Assembly: GCA_947632105.1 (NCBI GenBank)
Contig: CANROD010000001.1
Coordinates: 1 to 64,000 of the forward strand
Source of the DNA: an uncultured Oligella sp.
GTDB taxonomy: Bacteria > Pseudomonadota > Gammaproteobacteria > Burkholderiales > Burkholderiaceae_B
Reading direction: 5' to 3'
Length of the DNA: 64,000 nt
The position numbers and the translations under genes were made by a program. Shown here one piece after another: positions 26,267 through 35,591 of this stretch (positions are counted from its first letter, which is position 1; every line of letters begins with the position of its first letter). Below the pieces are notes generated by a model. That model was not told where the DNA came from. It saw only the letters and a list, made by a program, of their open reading frames with translations, and made no database searches.

Positions 26267-27073
26267 ATGTTACTTTCCGCCGGTCGTCCCATTCGCCAAT
26301 CACTCCGAGTGCAACTATTTTCATATTGTTGGGGAGTATGGACAGCTCTTGCCGTCATCGCCGTGGTCTGCGCATTTTGGCATATGGCATCGGTAGTTTT
26401 AGGTAATATTGTGTTACCTGGACCTATTGCAGTTTTTGGATATAGCCTTAAACTAATGCGCAACTATGAGGCTGCAGAAATACCGATTACATTATATCGT
26501 GCAGGTATTGCCATCAGCGCAGCAGTGGTGACGGGCGTTGGACTTGGTATACTGACTGGCTTATCAAAGACCATGGCCCTATTCTTTCGTCCTATCATCA
26601 GTATATTACTCGGAACACCCCCCATTATTTGGGTGGTACTAGCAATTTTCTGGTTCAGTACAGGTAATAGCAGCACGATTTTCACCACTTATATTGCCGT
26701 CACACCACTAATGTTTGCTTCTGCCCTTCAAGGCATGCTTTCAATTGACCGCAATCTTGAAGAAGTGATGCATGTCTATAAGGTACGCTTTGATAAACGG
26801 ATCCAGCATCTTTACTGGCCACACTTACTGAACCAACTGTTACCAGCCTTTAATATTGCCTTCGCCTCCGGTCTAAAGATCGCCATTATGGCTGAGTTAC
26901 TCGGTGCCAATGACGGTATTGGCGCCCAAATTGCTCTGGCACGGACAATGCTGGAAACTGAGGTAGTAATGGCTTATATTGTCATTCTGCTGTTAGTTAT
27001 TTATCTTGTCGAGTATTTAATTATCGAGCCCCTAAAAATTATCTTCCTACCATGGGTACAGCATCGTGGCTAG
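26267..27073 (+). CDS. ABC transporter permease (SsuC-like)
   Basis: 268 residues, about six transmembrane segments. The LPGPIAVFGYSLKLM stretch near residues 49-63 and the cytoplasmic loop region EEVMHVYKVRFDKRIQHLYWPHLLNQLLP correspond to the SsuC/TauC-type permease signature, the latter with a weak EAA motif. Overlaps the ATPase gene by eight bases. Confidence 0.82.
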   Translation: MLLSAGRPIRQSLRVQLFSYCWGVWTALAVIAVVCAFWHMASVVLGNIVLPGPIAVFGYSLKLMRNYEAAEIPITLYRAGIAISAAVVTGVGLGILTGLSKTMALFFRPIISILLGTPPIIWVVLAIFWFSTGNSSTIFTTYIAVTPLMFASALQGMLSIDRNLEEVMHVYKVRFDKRIQHLYWPHLLNQLLPAFNIAFASGLKIAIMAELLGANDGIGAQIALARTMLETEVVMAYIVILLLVIYLVEYLIIEPLKIIFLPWVQHRG

Positions 27074-27770
27074 TTTAACGTTAAATAATATCGAAAAAAA
27101 ACTGATGGGTGAAACCATTGTTGAGAATTTTAGTCTGAGCTTAGCTACCGGTGAGGTAATCTGTTTATACGGTCCCTCGGGCTGTGGAAAAACTACCCTT
27201 CTCCGTTTAATTGCTGGTTTAATCAGTCCCGACCGCGGTCGCATTGACAGCTCCTTTAAACGTCTACGCTATTTATTTCAAGAGCATCGCTTACTACCGT
27301 GGCGTAATCTTTGGGATAATATTTTGCTCACTCATCCACAACCTGCTGCCGAGCAAACCAAGGAACAAGCACGGCAGCTATTAAGCAAACTGTACCTGCA
27401 CCCTGAAGACTATGATAAATATCCTAATGAGCTTTCCGGCGGTATGCGCCAGCGTGCCTCTCTGGTCAGAGCGCTACTCTGTGAACCGGATTTATTGCTA
27501 CTGGATGAGCCTTTCAGCGCTCTGGACTACGAATTAAAGCTGCATTTATACGAATGGCTACAAGAGTACATACTCAATGGTATGAGTGTCGTCATGGTCA
27601 CTCACGATCGCTTTGAAGCCCTAAAACTAGCTGACAAAATTTATATTTTGCCACAAAAACCAGCACGCAATCATCAACTGATAGAACTGGATCGCCCCCG
27701 CAATCAGCGTGACCAGGCCTTTGTTCAAAACTATTTAGCACAACCTTTTTGGCAGGCTTATCATGACTAG
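27066..27770 (+). CDS. ABC transporter ATP-binding protein (SsuB-like)
   Basis: 234 residues. Walker A GPSGCGKT at 36-43, signature LSGGM at 123-127 and Walker B LLLLDE at 143-148. The start is GTG at 27066, overlapping the permease gene. Its own end overlaps nnrS by eight bases, so permease, ATPase and nnrS are translationally coupled, which ties NnrS closely to the transporter. Confidence 0.85.
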   Translation: MASLTLNNIEKKLMGETIVENFSLSLATGEVICLYGPSGCGKTTLLRLIAGLISPDRGRIDSSFKRLRYLFQEHRLLPWRNLWDNILLTHPQPAAEQTKEQARQLLSKLYLHPEDYDKYPNELSGGMRQRASLVRALLCEPDLLLLDEPFSALDYELKLHLYEWLQEYILNGMSVVMVTHDRFEALKLADKIYILPQKPARNHQLIELDRPRNQRDQAFVQNYLAQPFWQAYHD

Positions 27771-28956
27771 CAAAAAAACGTTATCCGCCATTGTTCATGA
27801 TTTTTTTAGCAACCCATTTCGCCTCTACTTCCTAGCGGCTTCGATTAGTATTATTCCTATTGCCTGCTTATGGCTCACAATCGGCATCAGTGCCTATTTT
27901 GGTATCAACGACCTAGCCCTAACTATCGACCCACTCAGCTACCATGCTTATGGCTATCTTAATATCTTTGGCGCAGCGGCATTTGCCGGATTTATTATGA
28001 CGGCTGTACCTGAATGGACACACTTTACTCACCCCCTACGTCGCCTTTGTGCCCTTAGCTTTATTTTCTGGTTAGGAGGTATTGCCCTAACCTTTGTCAG
28101 CTTACAGAGTAGTGCGATAATAATGAGCGCTTTTTGGATACTACTTACCGGCTTTATCATCATCGCCGCTATCAAAGACCGCAATGATAGACAAATCAGT
28201 GTCTGTCTAATGATGACACTAATTGCCGGCCTGAATATTGCTTTCTCCTTAACCGCTGATTGGTCCTATCTTGTCGCTATGGTTCACGCTTACATGATTG
28301 GCGTTGCACTCATTATTTTTCGCATTGGTATGGCGATGGGTTCGCAATCCCTCGTTCAAGCAGGTCACAAGGCGGAGAAGTTAAGTTACGTACAAAATCC
28401 CTACTACAAAAATCTTAATCTCATTTGTATGTACTTATATGTATTTAGCCTATTACTACTAAACGATTATGTATTTTCTAGTTGGTTAGCTCTGGCTGTT
28501 GGCTTTTCCATGATTGCCCGTTTACGTGACTGGCACCATGCCATTCTTTGGCACGCCTCCTTTGTACGTTGGCACTATATCACGCTCCTAAGTATCGGTG
28601 TCGGTTATAGTTGGATGGGATTGAGCGGCATCTTATCATGGGGCAATCCAACACAGGCCTTACACCTAATATTAATTGGTGGTTTTGTCTTCATGGTCAT
28701 GCAGATATTTAATATCGCTGGTCTGATTCACAGTGGTCGTACAATACCTTTCCCTCTCGCTAGTCAATGGGGATTGGCGGCAATTTTTGCGGCCTCACTA
28801 CTACGTTCACTAAGTTTAAGTTTAGGATGGAATTATGCCCTCTTTAGCCTGGCAATTCCAAGTGCTTTACTAATTATCGCTTTTGCCATGTATGTACCAC
28901 TATTTTGGCGAATATTTATTAGCACTAATGCAATCCCTCCAAGTCCACGCACCTAA
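27763..28956 (+). CDS. nnrS: NnrS family haem-copper membrane protein
   Basis: Integral membrane protein of 397 residues with about twelve hydrophobic segments and scattered membrane histidines (DPLSYHAYGYLNIFGAAAFAGFIMTAVPEW; LRDWHHAILWHASFVRWHY). It belongs to NnrS, a family that binds haem and copper and protects cells from nitric oxide and its iron-nitrosyl products. Last gene of the Fur-boxed operon and a few kilobases from the NO-producing NirK. Coupling NnrS to an iron-regulated importer fits the view that NO damages iron pools, but the mechanism is inference. Confidence 0.85.
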   Translation: MTSKKTLSAIVHDFFSNPFRLYFLAASISIIPIACLWLTIGISAYFGINDLALTIDPLSYHAYGYLNIFGAAAFAGFIMTAVPEWTHFTHPLRRLCALSFIFWLGGIALTFVSLQSSAIIMSAFWILLTGFIIIAAIKDRNDRQISVCLMMTLIAGLNIAFSLTADWSYLVAMVHAYMIGVALIIFRIGMAMGSQSLVQAGHKAEKLSYVQNPYYKNLNLICMYLYVFSLLLLNDYVFSSWLALAVGFSMIARLRDWHHAILWHASFVRWHYITLLSIGVGYSWMGLSGILSWGNPTQALHLILIGGFVFMVMQIFNIAGLIHSGRTIPFPLASQWGLAAIFAASLLRSLSLSLGWNYALFSLAIPSALLIIAFAMYVPLFWRIFISTNAIPPSPRT

Positions 28957-28972
28957 GCTAGGATTCACCAAC

Positions 28973-29015
28973 AAAAACTCACGTCTTAACTTAATATACT
29001 AAGACGTGAGTTTTT
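28973..29015. terminator. Bidirectional terminator, nnrS / TonB receptor
   Basis: AAAAACTCACGTCTTA (28973-28988) and TAAGACGTGAGTTTTT (29000-29015) form a perfect 16-base stem with A/T tracts on both sides, ending both convergent units. Confidence 0.92.
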
Positions 29016-29043
29016 ACACTTAAGCCATTAAAGTTCATAATTA

Positions 29044-31272
29044 TTAGAAGCGTAAATTAACACCCGCAGTGACTGTGCGGCCATTACCCGGAAAGTACAT
29101 ATCTTGATTAGCAGACGCTTTATTAGGTGTAGACGACCATGAGATATAGCGCTTGTTGGTTATATTATCGACCTGTAAGTAAACAACAGACTCTTTGGCA
29201 AACTCATAACTGATATGAGCACCCCAGATGGCATAACCACTCATTTTCTGAGTATTGGCATGATCAGCATAAGATGATCCAAGCGCACCGCGTACATTGA
29301 CACCAAAGACTAAATCAGCAATGCTGTAATCTACATTAACACTAATATAGTGACGCGGCAGACCACCAATGTGATTACCCGCATAGATGCCATCACGGAA
29401 AGTAAAGCGATTGTGGGTGTAGGCTAATCTAGCATCTAAATTACCGACTAATCCTAAACTCCATTGACCGGTTACACCCAACTCAACACCTTGGTGTCGA
29501 GTATCATTATCATAGTTATAAATAAAAGTATTAGTACCATCAGGTGAATAACTAATCAATTCGTTTTTAATATCAGCATGGTAAAGGGTCAGGTCCCAAC
29601 CATACTGATTATTGAATAATCCACGGCCACCAACCTCAACGCTTAAGTTTTTCTGTGGTTCTAAATCACGCACATAAGTCACACCACGACGCGCCACTGG
29701 CTGACCATTAGGCCCTAAAATTGGCATCCCCATTGGACCAGCAAATTGCACCATATCTCTCAACGTAGGTGCCTCTCGACTACTACTGACATTAGCAAAA
29801 AGCATCGTATGATCATTAGGCCGCCAAGCTAAAGCTAGCTTAGGCGATAGCCAATCCCAACTATGACTGCCTGACTGCTGACCGGGTAATCCCAACATCT
29901 TGCCACTCACATCACGTGTCGTATGCACATACCTTAACTGCCCACTAAGGGTCCAGTTAGGTGCAAACTGCCAAGCGCCATGCACTTGAACGACTATATT
30001 ATCCGCTTCAAGATCATAGTTTTGATGATGCATCATACGTAACGGAATCATCGGTTGATTTGGATTACCTGACACCCCTAAGGTACCATCTGAACGGCTA
30101 TAGCTTAACGAGCCACCGACGTTAAAGAAATTAAACTGAGTATCAGCAATGTATTGCAAACCATAGGTATTCAGATCAGTATCCCAGACCTGCATCGGTG
30201 TCTGAAAAACATCATCTACTCTTTGTGCATAAACTCCTAAACTATGGGTCCATGGACCAGAATACGCTGTGGTCAGGTTAGCGACACGCCAACCATCGGT
30301 ATGACGATATGGATTAGTCAGCAACGGTTTAATTGGAAGCGTGTCTGTCACACCATCATAAGTTGAATCACCTAAGGCCGCATCTCGACTAAGTGGTCCG
30401 GGGATTTCAAAATGCTGATTAGTATAAGAAAGCCATGTACGATTCTCCCAACCACTACCATAGAAACCTAAATTAGCTCTAAGTGCTTGACGACGCTGAC
30501 GGCTATGTTCACGAAAACCATCCGTTCTCTGATCAGAGCCAGACACATGGAAATCCCATGTTTCAAACGCTCGCCCAATACCAAAGCGACTTGCTAAAGT
30601 ACTGTCACTACCGTATTGCAAACTTAACGCTCCTGTTTCAGTGGTACCAGTATGACTTAAAAAATCGATTTCACCACCCAAAGTTTGGGCATTAGGATTT
30701 AAGGCATTAGCACCACGACGCACACCAATCATACTGGCATTACGTGGCTCTAACATACCCATATGAAAAGAACCATCTGCATCATTTAATGGCATACCAT
30801 CGACTAATAAGGTGACACCTCGTGACATCGGCTGACTTTGAATGCCCGAACCACGAATCGAAATTGCCGGATGGTCATTACCCCCAAAAAAATCTAATAA
30901 AGTTACTCCTGGTTGATTACCCAAAATATCACGTAACGTACTTTGACTACCAGAAATTGGTGGTTTAATCACATTAGCACCACCAGCGGTAGCACCATAA
31001 CTTTGCTCCATAGCTGCTGGCGTCGTCGGCATCATCGCACCACGCTCAGCACTTACCTCTATGCTAAGCATAGGTAGCGAAACAACCTTTGAAACAGCAA
31101 TCTCTTCAGTTCTGGTCGTACTAGAATCCAATTCCTGCGCGCTGACGCTCTGCCCTAATAATGTAGGAGTACCCAAACTCAGTCCCATCAATAATAAAGC
31201 CGATTTGATTGCTCTGCTTAGCGGTGTAAGTGATGCACTTTGCATCAGATAAGCATCATCCTGTGAAAACAT
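29044..31272 (-). CDS. TonB-dependent outer-membrane receptor, Fur-regulated
   Basis: 742-residue outer-membrane siderophore or metal-complex receptor. A long signal region (about residues 20-46, ending SAQ-EL) precedes a TonB-box-like stretch. The plug domain includes LRDILGNQPGVTLLDFFGGNDHPAISIRGSG and the barrel ends in the OMP-type aromatic terminus AGVNLRF. Met and His are frequent in exposed loops (MIPLRMMHHQN; MGMPILG), which would also suit copper. A Fur box lies just upstream (31333-31351). Convergent with the Fur-boxed ABC-nnrS operon, so receptor and importer probably form one uptake route. RBS AAAGGA. Confidence 0.88.
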   Translation of the reverse strand: MFSQDDAYLMQSASLTPLSRAIKSALLLMGLSLGTPTLLGQSVSAQELDSSTTRTEEIAVSKVVSLPMLSIEVSAERGAMMPTTPAAMEQSYGATAGGANVIKPPISGSQSTLRDILGNQPGVTLLDFFGGNDHPAISIRGSGIQSQPMSRGVTLLVDGMPLNDADGSFHMGMLEPRNASMIGVRRGANALNPNAQTLGGEIDFLSHTGTTETGALSLQYGSDSTLASRFGIGRAFETWDFHVSGSDQRTDGFREHSRQRRQALRANLGFYGSGWENRTWLSYTNQHFEIPGPLSRDAALGDSTYDGVTDTLPIKPLLTNPYRHTDGWRVANLTTAYSGPWTHSLGVYAQRVDDVFQTPMQVWDTDLNTYGLQYIADTQFNFFNVGGSLSYSRSDGTLGVSGNPNQPMIPLRMMHHQNYDLEADNIVVQVHGAWQFAPNWTLSGQLRYVHTTRDVSGKMLGLPGQQSGSHSWDWLSPKLALAWRPNDHTMLFANVSSSREAPTLRDMVQFAGPMGMPILGPNGQPVARRGVTYVRDLEPQKNLSVEVGGRGLFNNQYGWDLTLYHADIKNELISYSPDGTNTFIYNYDNDTRHQGVELGVTGQWSLGLVGNLDARLAYTHNRFTFRDGIYAGNHIGGLPRHYISVNVDYSIADLVFGVNVRGALGSSYADHANTQKMSGYAIWGAHISYEFAKESVVYLQVDNITNKRYISWSSTPNKASANQDMYFPGNGRTVTAGVNLRF

Positions 31273-31581
31273 TATTTTTCCTTTTCATCACACATATAAA
31301 TATATATATAAAATACACCTATACATTATATTGATAATGATTATCACTTACCAGTTAGAATGCTACAAAAAACACTTAGGAAAGTTAAAACTTGATATAA
31401 CTCAATATCCTTTATCACACATTTGTATTTTCTTGTTAACACTTTGTTGCAGCATAAGGCAGCACGAAGATCATAAAAAACGAAAGGGGACAAATTACAG
31501 ATTACTCCTCACCTTGTTGTATACTGCTAATCTACATACGAAGAAGGCAAACAACAGCATGCCATCTACACATTAATAAAT
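31273..31581. other. Divergent region TonB receptor / lpxL
   Basis: 309 bases, AT-rich. It contains the Fur box at 31333-31351 serving the receptor (leftward), and must hold the lpxL promoter. An 81-codon open frame (31331-31576) overlaps the Fur box, has no ribosome site and looks spurious. Confidence 0.5.
31333..31351 (-). promoter_or_regulatory. Fur box upstream of the TonB receptor
   Basis: GATAATGATTATCACTTAC matches 15 of 19 bases of the Fur consensus, with the core GATAATGATTATC nearly perfect. It lies about 60 bases before the receptor start codon. Confidence 0.75.
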
Positions 31582-32478
31582 ATGAACACCTCTTTTACCT
31601 ACAAAATACTTGAACGCTTATTTCGTTTTTTAGGCAATTTATCTCTAAAAAACCGTTTACGTATGGGCGTTGTATTAAATTTTATTGCTCCGCTTTTGAT
31701 GAAGCGACGTATTGCTATTGTTAAAAAGAATTTTGAGTTGAGCTTTCCCAATGCAACAGAAGAACAACGCACTCGATGGCAAAAGCAACATATTCGTAGC
31801 CTCTGCCAAAGCATTATTGATAGAGGCTTTATCTGGTATGGCAATAAGAAAAAAATTGAAGAGCAGGTTAGCCTAAAGAATTTTCATTTTATACAAAATG
31901 CCCTAGACAATAATGAGCCAATCATTCTTTTAGCCCCTCACTTTGTGGCTTTAGATACTGCTGCTACTCGTTTAACTATATCCCTAAGCGAAAGTGCAAC
32001 GATTTATTCTGCACAACGCCAACCTGATATTGATGCGATTATCCGCAAGGGCCGAGCGCGCTTTAATAAGGTGCATTTGATTGAGCGCAAAGAAGGTGTG
32101 CGTAGTATGTTAAGGTATTTAAAACAAGGGGTTCCTGTTTATTACCTACCAGATATGGACTTTGGCCGCAAAGGCAGTATTTTTGTGCCCTTTTTTGGTG
32201 TGCCTGTCGCCACCCTTCCCACAACCGCGATATTAGCTGAAAAATGGGGCGCTACAGTCATCCCCATCTATAGCTTTTGGAACAAAGACACTGGCCACTA
32301 CGAAGTAGAGGTTCTGCCTCCCTTAGAGAACTTTCCTGGCGAGCAAACTGTCGAAGAAGCAACAACCCATGTCAATGAGTTGATTGAGGATCTAATTTTA
32401 CGTGATCCTAGCCAATACTATTGGGTCCACAGGCGTTTTAAAACGCGTCCTGACCCGAATGAACCAAAACCTTACTAA
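31582..32478 (+). CDS. lpxL: Lipid A biosynthesis lauroyl/myristoyl acyltransferase (LpxL/HtrB family)
   Basis: Inner-membrane acyltransferase adding a secondary acyl chain to lipid A, 298 residues. The catalytic H-x4-D motif is H120...D125 (LLAPHFVALD), followed by VYYLPDMDFGRKGSIFVPFFG, typical of the family; an N-terminal hydrophobic/basic segment anchors it. In related Burkholderiales two lpxL-type genes sit next to metK; here only one is present and metK is 11 kb away, across the nirK block. Which fatty acid it uses cannot be read. Confidence 0.88.
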   Translation: MNTSFTYKILERLFRFLGNLSLKNRLRMGVVLNFIAPLLMKRRIAIVKKNFELSFPNATEEQRTRWQKQHIRSLCQSIIDRGFIWYGNKKKIEEQVSLKNFHFIQNALDNNEPIILLAPHFVALDTAATRLTISLSESATIYSAQRQPDIDAIIRKGRARFNKVHLIERKEGVRSMLRYLKQGVPVYYLPDMDFGRKGSIFVPFFGVPVATLPTTAILAEKWGATVIPIYSFWNKDTGHYEVEVLPPLENFPGEQTVEEATTHVNELIEDLILRDPSQYYWVHRRFKTRPDPNEPKPY

Positions 32479-32514
32479 TAAGTGTGTTGCTGCACTTATG
32501 TGTGGAGAGTCATA

Positions 32515-34140
32515 GTGCAAAAACTATCTCACATTTTTTTAAGCATTTTATTTTTAGTCACGTCATTGCTTAGTCTACCTGCCAACAGCTTTAGCAGTAA
32601 ACAACACGTCGGTCCGAAACTTGAGCAACTAGAGGACTTTCAAGGTACAAAAGCAAGCGAGTACTTACAAAGCAATCGCCCTACTTTGGTCAAATTTTGG
32701 GCTAGTTGGTGCCCACTCTGTTTAGCCACGCTTGAGGAAACTCGTGATTGGCGACAGGATCCGGATTTCGCCAATATTAACATTGTTACTCTGGCCTCTC
32801 CAGGCTATCTAAAAGAGCATTCAAGCAAGAGCTTTAGGCAATGGTATAGCGGGGTCGATATTGATAACTTACCCGTTTTAATCAATGATGGTGGTGGTTT
32901 AACGCGCGAAATGGGGGTGTCAGTTTATCCTAGCTGGGCCTTACTTGATGCAAAAGGTCGTCTACAGCGTGTAGTTAAAGGTCACATCACTAAGGAACAG
33001 GCTTTAGGGTTAATCGCTGATAAAGACTTTGATATCAAGCGCGCTGCCCCCACATTTTATAGACCTAGCAAAAACACAGCGCAACAACAAAAGGACAAGG
33101 CCAATCTTATGAACACTAAAGAAATTTATTTAGCAGGTGGTTGCTTTTGGGGTGTAGAAGCTTATTTTGAGCGTATCCCAGGAGTTATGGACGTGGTCTC
33201 AGGCTATGCCAATGGCAATACTCGCAACCCAAGCTATGAGCAAGTTATTTATATGGGTACGGGTCATGCAGAGACGGTCAAGGTAGTTTACGATCCAGAG
33301 CGTGTTGACTTAGAAACTCTCTTACGACACTTTTTCCGTATCATTGATCCAACCAGCCTCAATCGTCAGGGCAACGACCGCGGCACTCAGTATCGTACCG
33401 GCATTTACTATACTGAGGAAGCTGACGCACCACTAATTACAGCTGCTCTACAGCGAGAGCAAGGCAAATGGCAACAGCCACTTGTGGTTGAAAATAAGCT
33501 ATTAGTTGCCTTTGATGACGCTGAGGAATACCATCAAGATTACTTAGCCAAAAACCCTAACGGTTACTGTCATGTTGACTTAAACTTAGTCGACCAGCCA
33601 TTAAAAAAAGAGGAGTTTGAATTGAATATCCAAAGCGGTGTAAAAACCCAAACCATGTTAAACATAATTGACGAAATTAAGATTAATCCAGCGGACTATA
33701 GCGTACCTAGCGATGAAGAGTTACGCCAGATGTTGAGTCCTTTGGAGTATCAAGTGACACAGAAAAATGCAACCGAAAGAGCCTTTACCCATAGTTATGA
33801 CAATCTCTATGAACCGGGCATTTATGTTGATATTGTCAGCGGTGAGCCTTTATTCAGTTCTGATGACAAGTATGACTCTGGTTGTGGTTGGCCTTCATTT
33901 ACCAAGCCTATCGTGCCTGAGGTAGTTACTGAGCATGTGGACACCACATACAATATGCAGCGTATCGAGACTCGCAGTCGCGTTGCCGACGTTCACTTAG
34001 GCCATGTATTCCCTGATGGACCACGTGACCGTGGCGGCCTACGCTATTGTATCAATGGTGCATCCTTAAAGTTTATCCCTAAAGCAGATATGGCAGCAGC
34101 CGGTTACGGTGACCTATTGCCACTAGTCAGCGACAAGTAA
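32515..34140 (+). CDS. msrAB: Thioredoxin-MsrA-MsrB fusion, exported methionine sulfoxide reductase (PilB-like)
   Basis: Repairs both stereoisomers of methionine sulfoxide in exported proteins. Three domains in order after a signal peptide: a TlpA-like thioredoxin domain (WASWCPLC, C66/C69) to about residue 175, MsrA ([12 protein letters not shown]210), and MsrB (GCGWPSF...[10 protein letters not shown]512). This is the architecture of Neisseria PilB/MsrAB, with the N-terminal domain recycling the other two. The start used is GTG 32515, six bases after GGAGAG; an earlier GTG at 32482 lacks a ribosome site and would spoil the signal peptide. xerC starts two bases after the stop codon. Confidence 0.92.
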   Translation: MQKLSHIFLSILFLVTSLLSLPANSFSSKQHVGPKLEQLEDFQGTKASEYLQSNRPTLVKFWASWCPLCLATLEETRDWRQDPDFANINIVTLASPGYLKEHSSKSFRQWYSGVDIDNLPVLINDGGGLTREMGVSVYPSWALLDAKGRLQRVVKGHITKEQALGLIADKDFDIKRAAPTFYRPSKNTAQQQKDKANLMNTKEIYLAGGCFWGVEAYFERIPGVMDVVSGYANGNTRNPSYEQVIYMGTGHAETVKVVYDPERVDLETLLRHFFRIIDPTSLNRQGNDRGTQYRTGIYYTEEADAPLITAALQREQGKWQQPLVVENKLLVAFDDAEEYHQDYLAKNPNGYCHVDLNLVDQPLKKEEFELNIQSGVKTQTMLNIIDEIKINPADYSVPSDEELRQMLSPLEYQVTQKNATERAFTHSYDNLYEPGIYVDIVSGEPLFSSDDKYDSGCGWPSFTKPIVPEVVTEHVDTTYNMQRIETRSRVADVHLGHVFPDGPRDRGGLRYCINGASLKFIPKADMAAAGYGDLLPLVSDK

Positions 34141-34141
34141 T

Positions 34142-35107
34142 ATGCTTCAACAAATCAGCCTTGTTCAGCTTAATAAGTGGCTTGAATATATGCGCAGCCA
34201 AAGGCGTTGCTCTGAGCATACCATCTCAGCTTATCAAGGCGATTTGAGATTATTATTTGAGCTTTTCCCTGACAAAAATCTGGTCGAGCTCAATCATGAC
34301 TTATTACGCAATGCCGTAGCTAGGCTTCATGCACGCGATTATAGTCCGCGCTCATTAGCACGCATTGTGGCGGCATGGCGCTCCTTTTATCAATGGCTAA
34401 GCGCTGAAATTGACTTAAAGGTCAATCCGGCCACTCATCTGAAAACACCTAAACTCCCACGGCCTCTACCTAACGCCATGACGGTCGATCAAACCACAGC
34501 ATTTTTAGATCGTAGTCAGCAACTAAGCGATCGCAGCCCTAAAAGCCTCTGTGATATTGCCATGTTTGAGCTACTGTACAGCAGTGGTTTACGACTCTCT
34601 GAGCTAGTGCAGTTAGATCATCGCTACCATAAAAGCGAGCACTATGAATCACAAGGCTGGTTAGACCTAGTTGAAAAGGAGCTTAAAGTGGTCGGTAAGG
34701 GCAACAAAACTCGTATCGTACCCTTAGGTGAAAAGGCTGCTGATGCAATTCACGACTGGCTGGAACTACGTACAAACTGTCTATCTCCGCAAGCCGATGA
34801 AAGTGACAAAGCAGCCCTTTTTTTAGGAGTTAGAGGCAAACGTATTAGCTCACGCTCAGTACAGCTACGCCTCAAAGAAATGGCTATTAAAACCGGCGCT
34901 GACGCATCAATTCACCCACATATGATGCGGCACAGCTTTGCTAGTCATTTACTCCAATCCGCGCAAGACCTGCGTGCAGTGCAAGAACTACTGGGCCATA
35001 GCAATATCTCTACCACACAAATTTATACTAGATTAGATTTTCAGCACTTGGCTAAGGCCTATGATGCAGCACACCCCAGAGCCCATAAAAAAGACACGAA
35101 GTCTTAG
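34142..35107 (+). CDS. xerC: Tyrosine recombinase XerC
   Basis: Resolves chromosome dimers at dif with XerD. 321 residues: N-terminal SAM-like DNA-binding domain, then the catalytic domain with R151 (SSGLRLSEL), H260-x2-R263 (HPHMMRHSFASHLL), H286 (LGHSNIS) and nucleophile Y295 (TQIYTRLDF). Located after lpxL and msrAB, where Burkholderiales usually carry xerC after lpxL-dapF, so this is the housekeeping recombinase and not an integrase of a mobile element. Confidence 0.93.
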   Translation: MLQQISLVQLNKWLEYMRSQRRCSEHTISAYQGDLRLLFELFPDKNLVELNHDLLRNAVARLHARDYSPRSLARIVAAWRSFYQWLSAEIDLKVNPATHLKTPKLPRPLPNAMTVDQTTAFLDRSQQLSDRSPKSLCDIAMFELLYSSGLRLSELVQLDHRYHKSEHYESQGWLDLVEKELKVVGKGNKTRIVPLGEKAADAIHDWLELRTNCLSPQADESDKAALFLGVRGKRISSRSVQLRLKEMAIKTGADASIHPHMMRHSFASHLLQSAQDLRAVQELLGHSNISTTQIYTRLDFQHLAKAYDAAHPRAHKKDTKS

Positions 35108-35112
35108 TCTAA

Positions 35113-35589
35113 CTACTTAGTCACCTCAATGGGCTTAACGCCTATTTCGAGCAGTAAGTCCGGGGTGATTTTAAGACTTACACCGCGTCTACCCCCATTG
35201 ATAAAGAAGCTCTTCATCTCAAAAATACTGCTTTCAGCATAAATAGGAAGTTTAGCCTTCATACCAAAAGGTGAAGTACCACCAAACTCATAGCCAGTCC
35301 ACTTATGCGCTAGCTCGTAGGACGCTGGCGAAAGATTTTTGACATTAAACAACTTACGCAATGCTTTGGTATCTATGCTCTGGTCGCCATGTTGCAAGAC
35401 CATATAACCCTTACCACGCTCATCAGCAAAGACAATACTCTTAATCACCTGATGTATCGGCACATTGAGAAACTCCGCCATAAACTCGGCAGTGCCCTCA
35501 ATTTCACCTTGGCACTCAAATACTTCATAAGGTAGCTTTTGACGATCTAAAAACAAAGTAGCTGGTGTTTTGATAGATGATTTTTTCAT
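35113..35589 (-). CDS. ybaK: Cys-tRNA(Pro) deacylase YbaK
   Basis: Trans-editing hydrolase that clears cysteine mischarged on tRNA-Pro, 158 residues. Family marks are KTPATLFLDR at the N-terminus, VIKSIVF, and the GYEFGGTSPFGMK active-site loop, with INGGRRGVSLKI near the C-terminus. Converges with xerC (five-base gap) and lies two bases after the symporter gene's stop codon, probably cotranscribed with it. Confidence 0.92.
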   Translation of the reverse strand: MKKSSIKTPATLFLDRQKLPYEVFECQGEIEGTAEFMAEFLNVPIHQVIKSIVFADERGKGYMVLQHGDQSIDTKALRKLFNVKNLSPASYELAHKWTGYEFGGTSPFGMKAKLPIYAESSIFEMKSFFINGGRRGVSLKITPDLLLEIGVKPIEVTK

Positions 35590-35591
35590 AA

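Noticed and set aside
31331..31576. 81-codon open frame upstream of lpxL
   Set aside because: Starts inside the Fur box, lacks a ribosome site and has biased, non-protein-like content.
34142..35107. Tyrosine recombinase as a mobile-element integrase
   Set aside because: Length, motifs and neighbours are those of housekeeping XerC; no attachment repeats or cargo borders are nearby.
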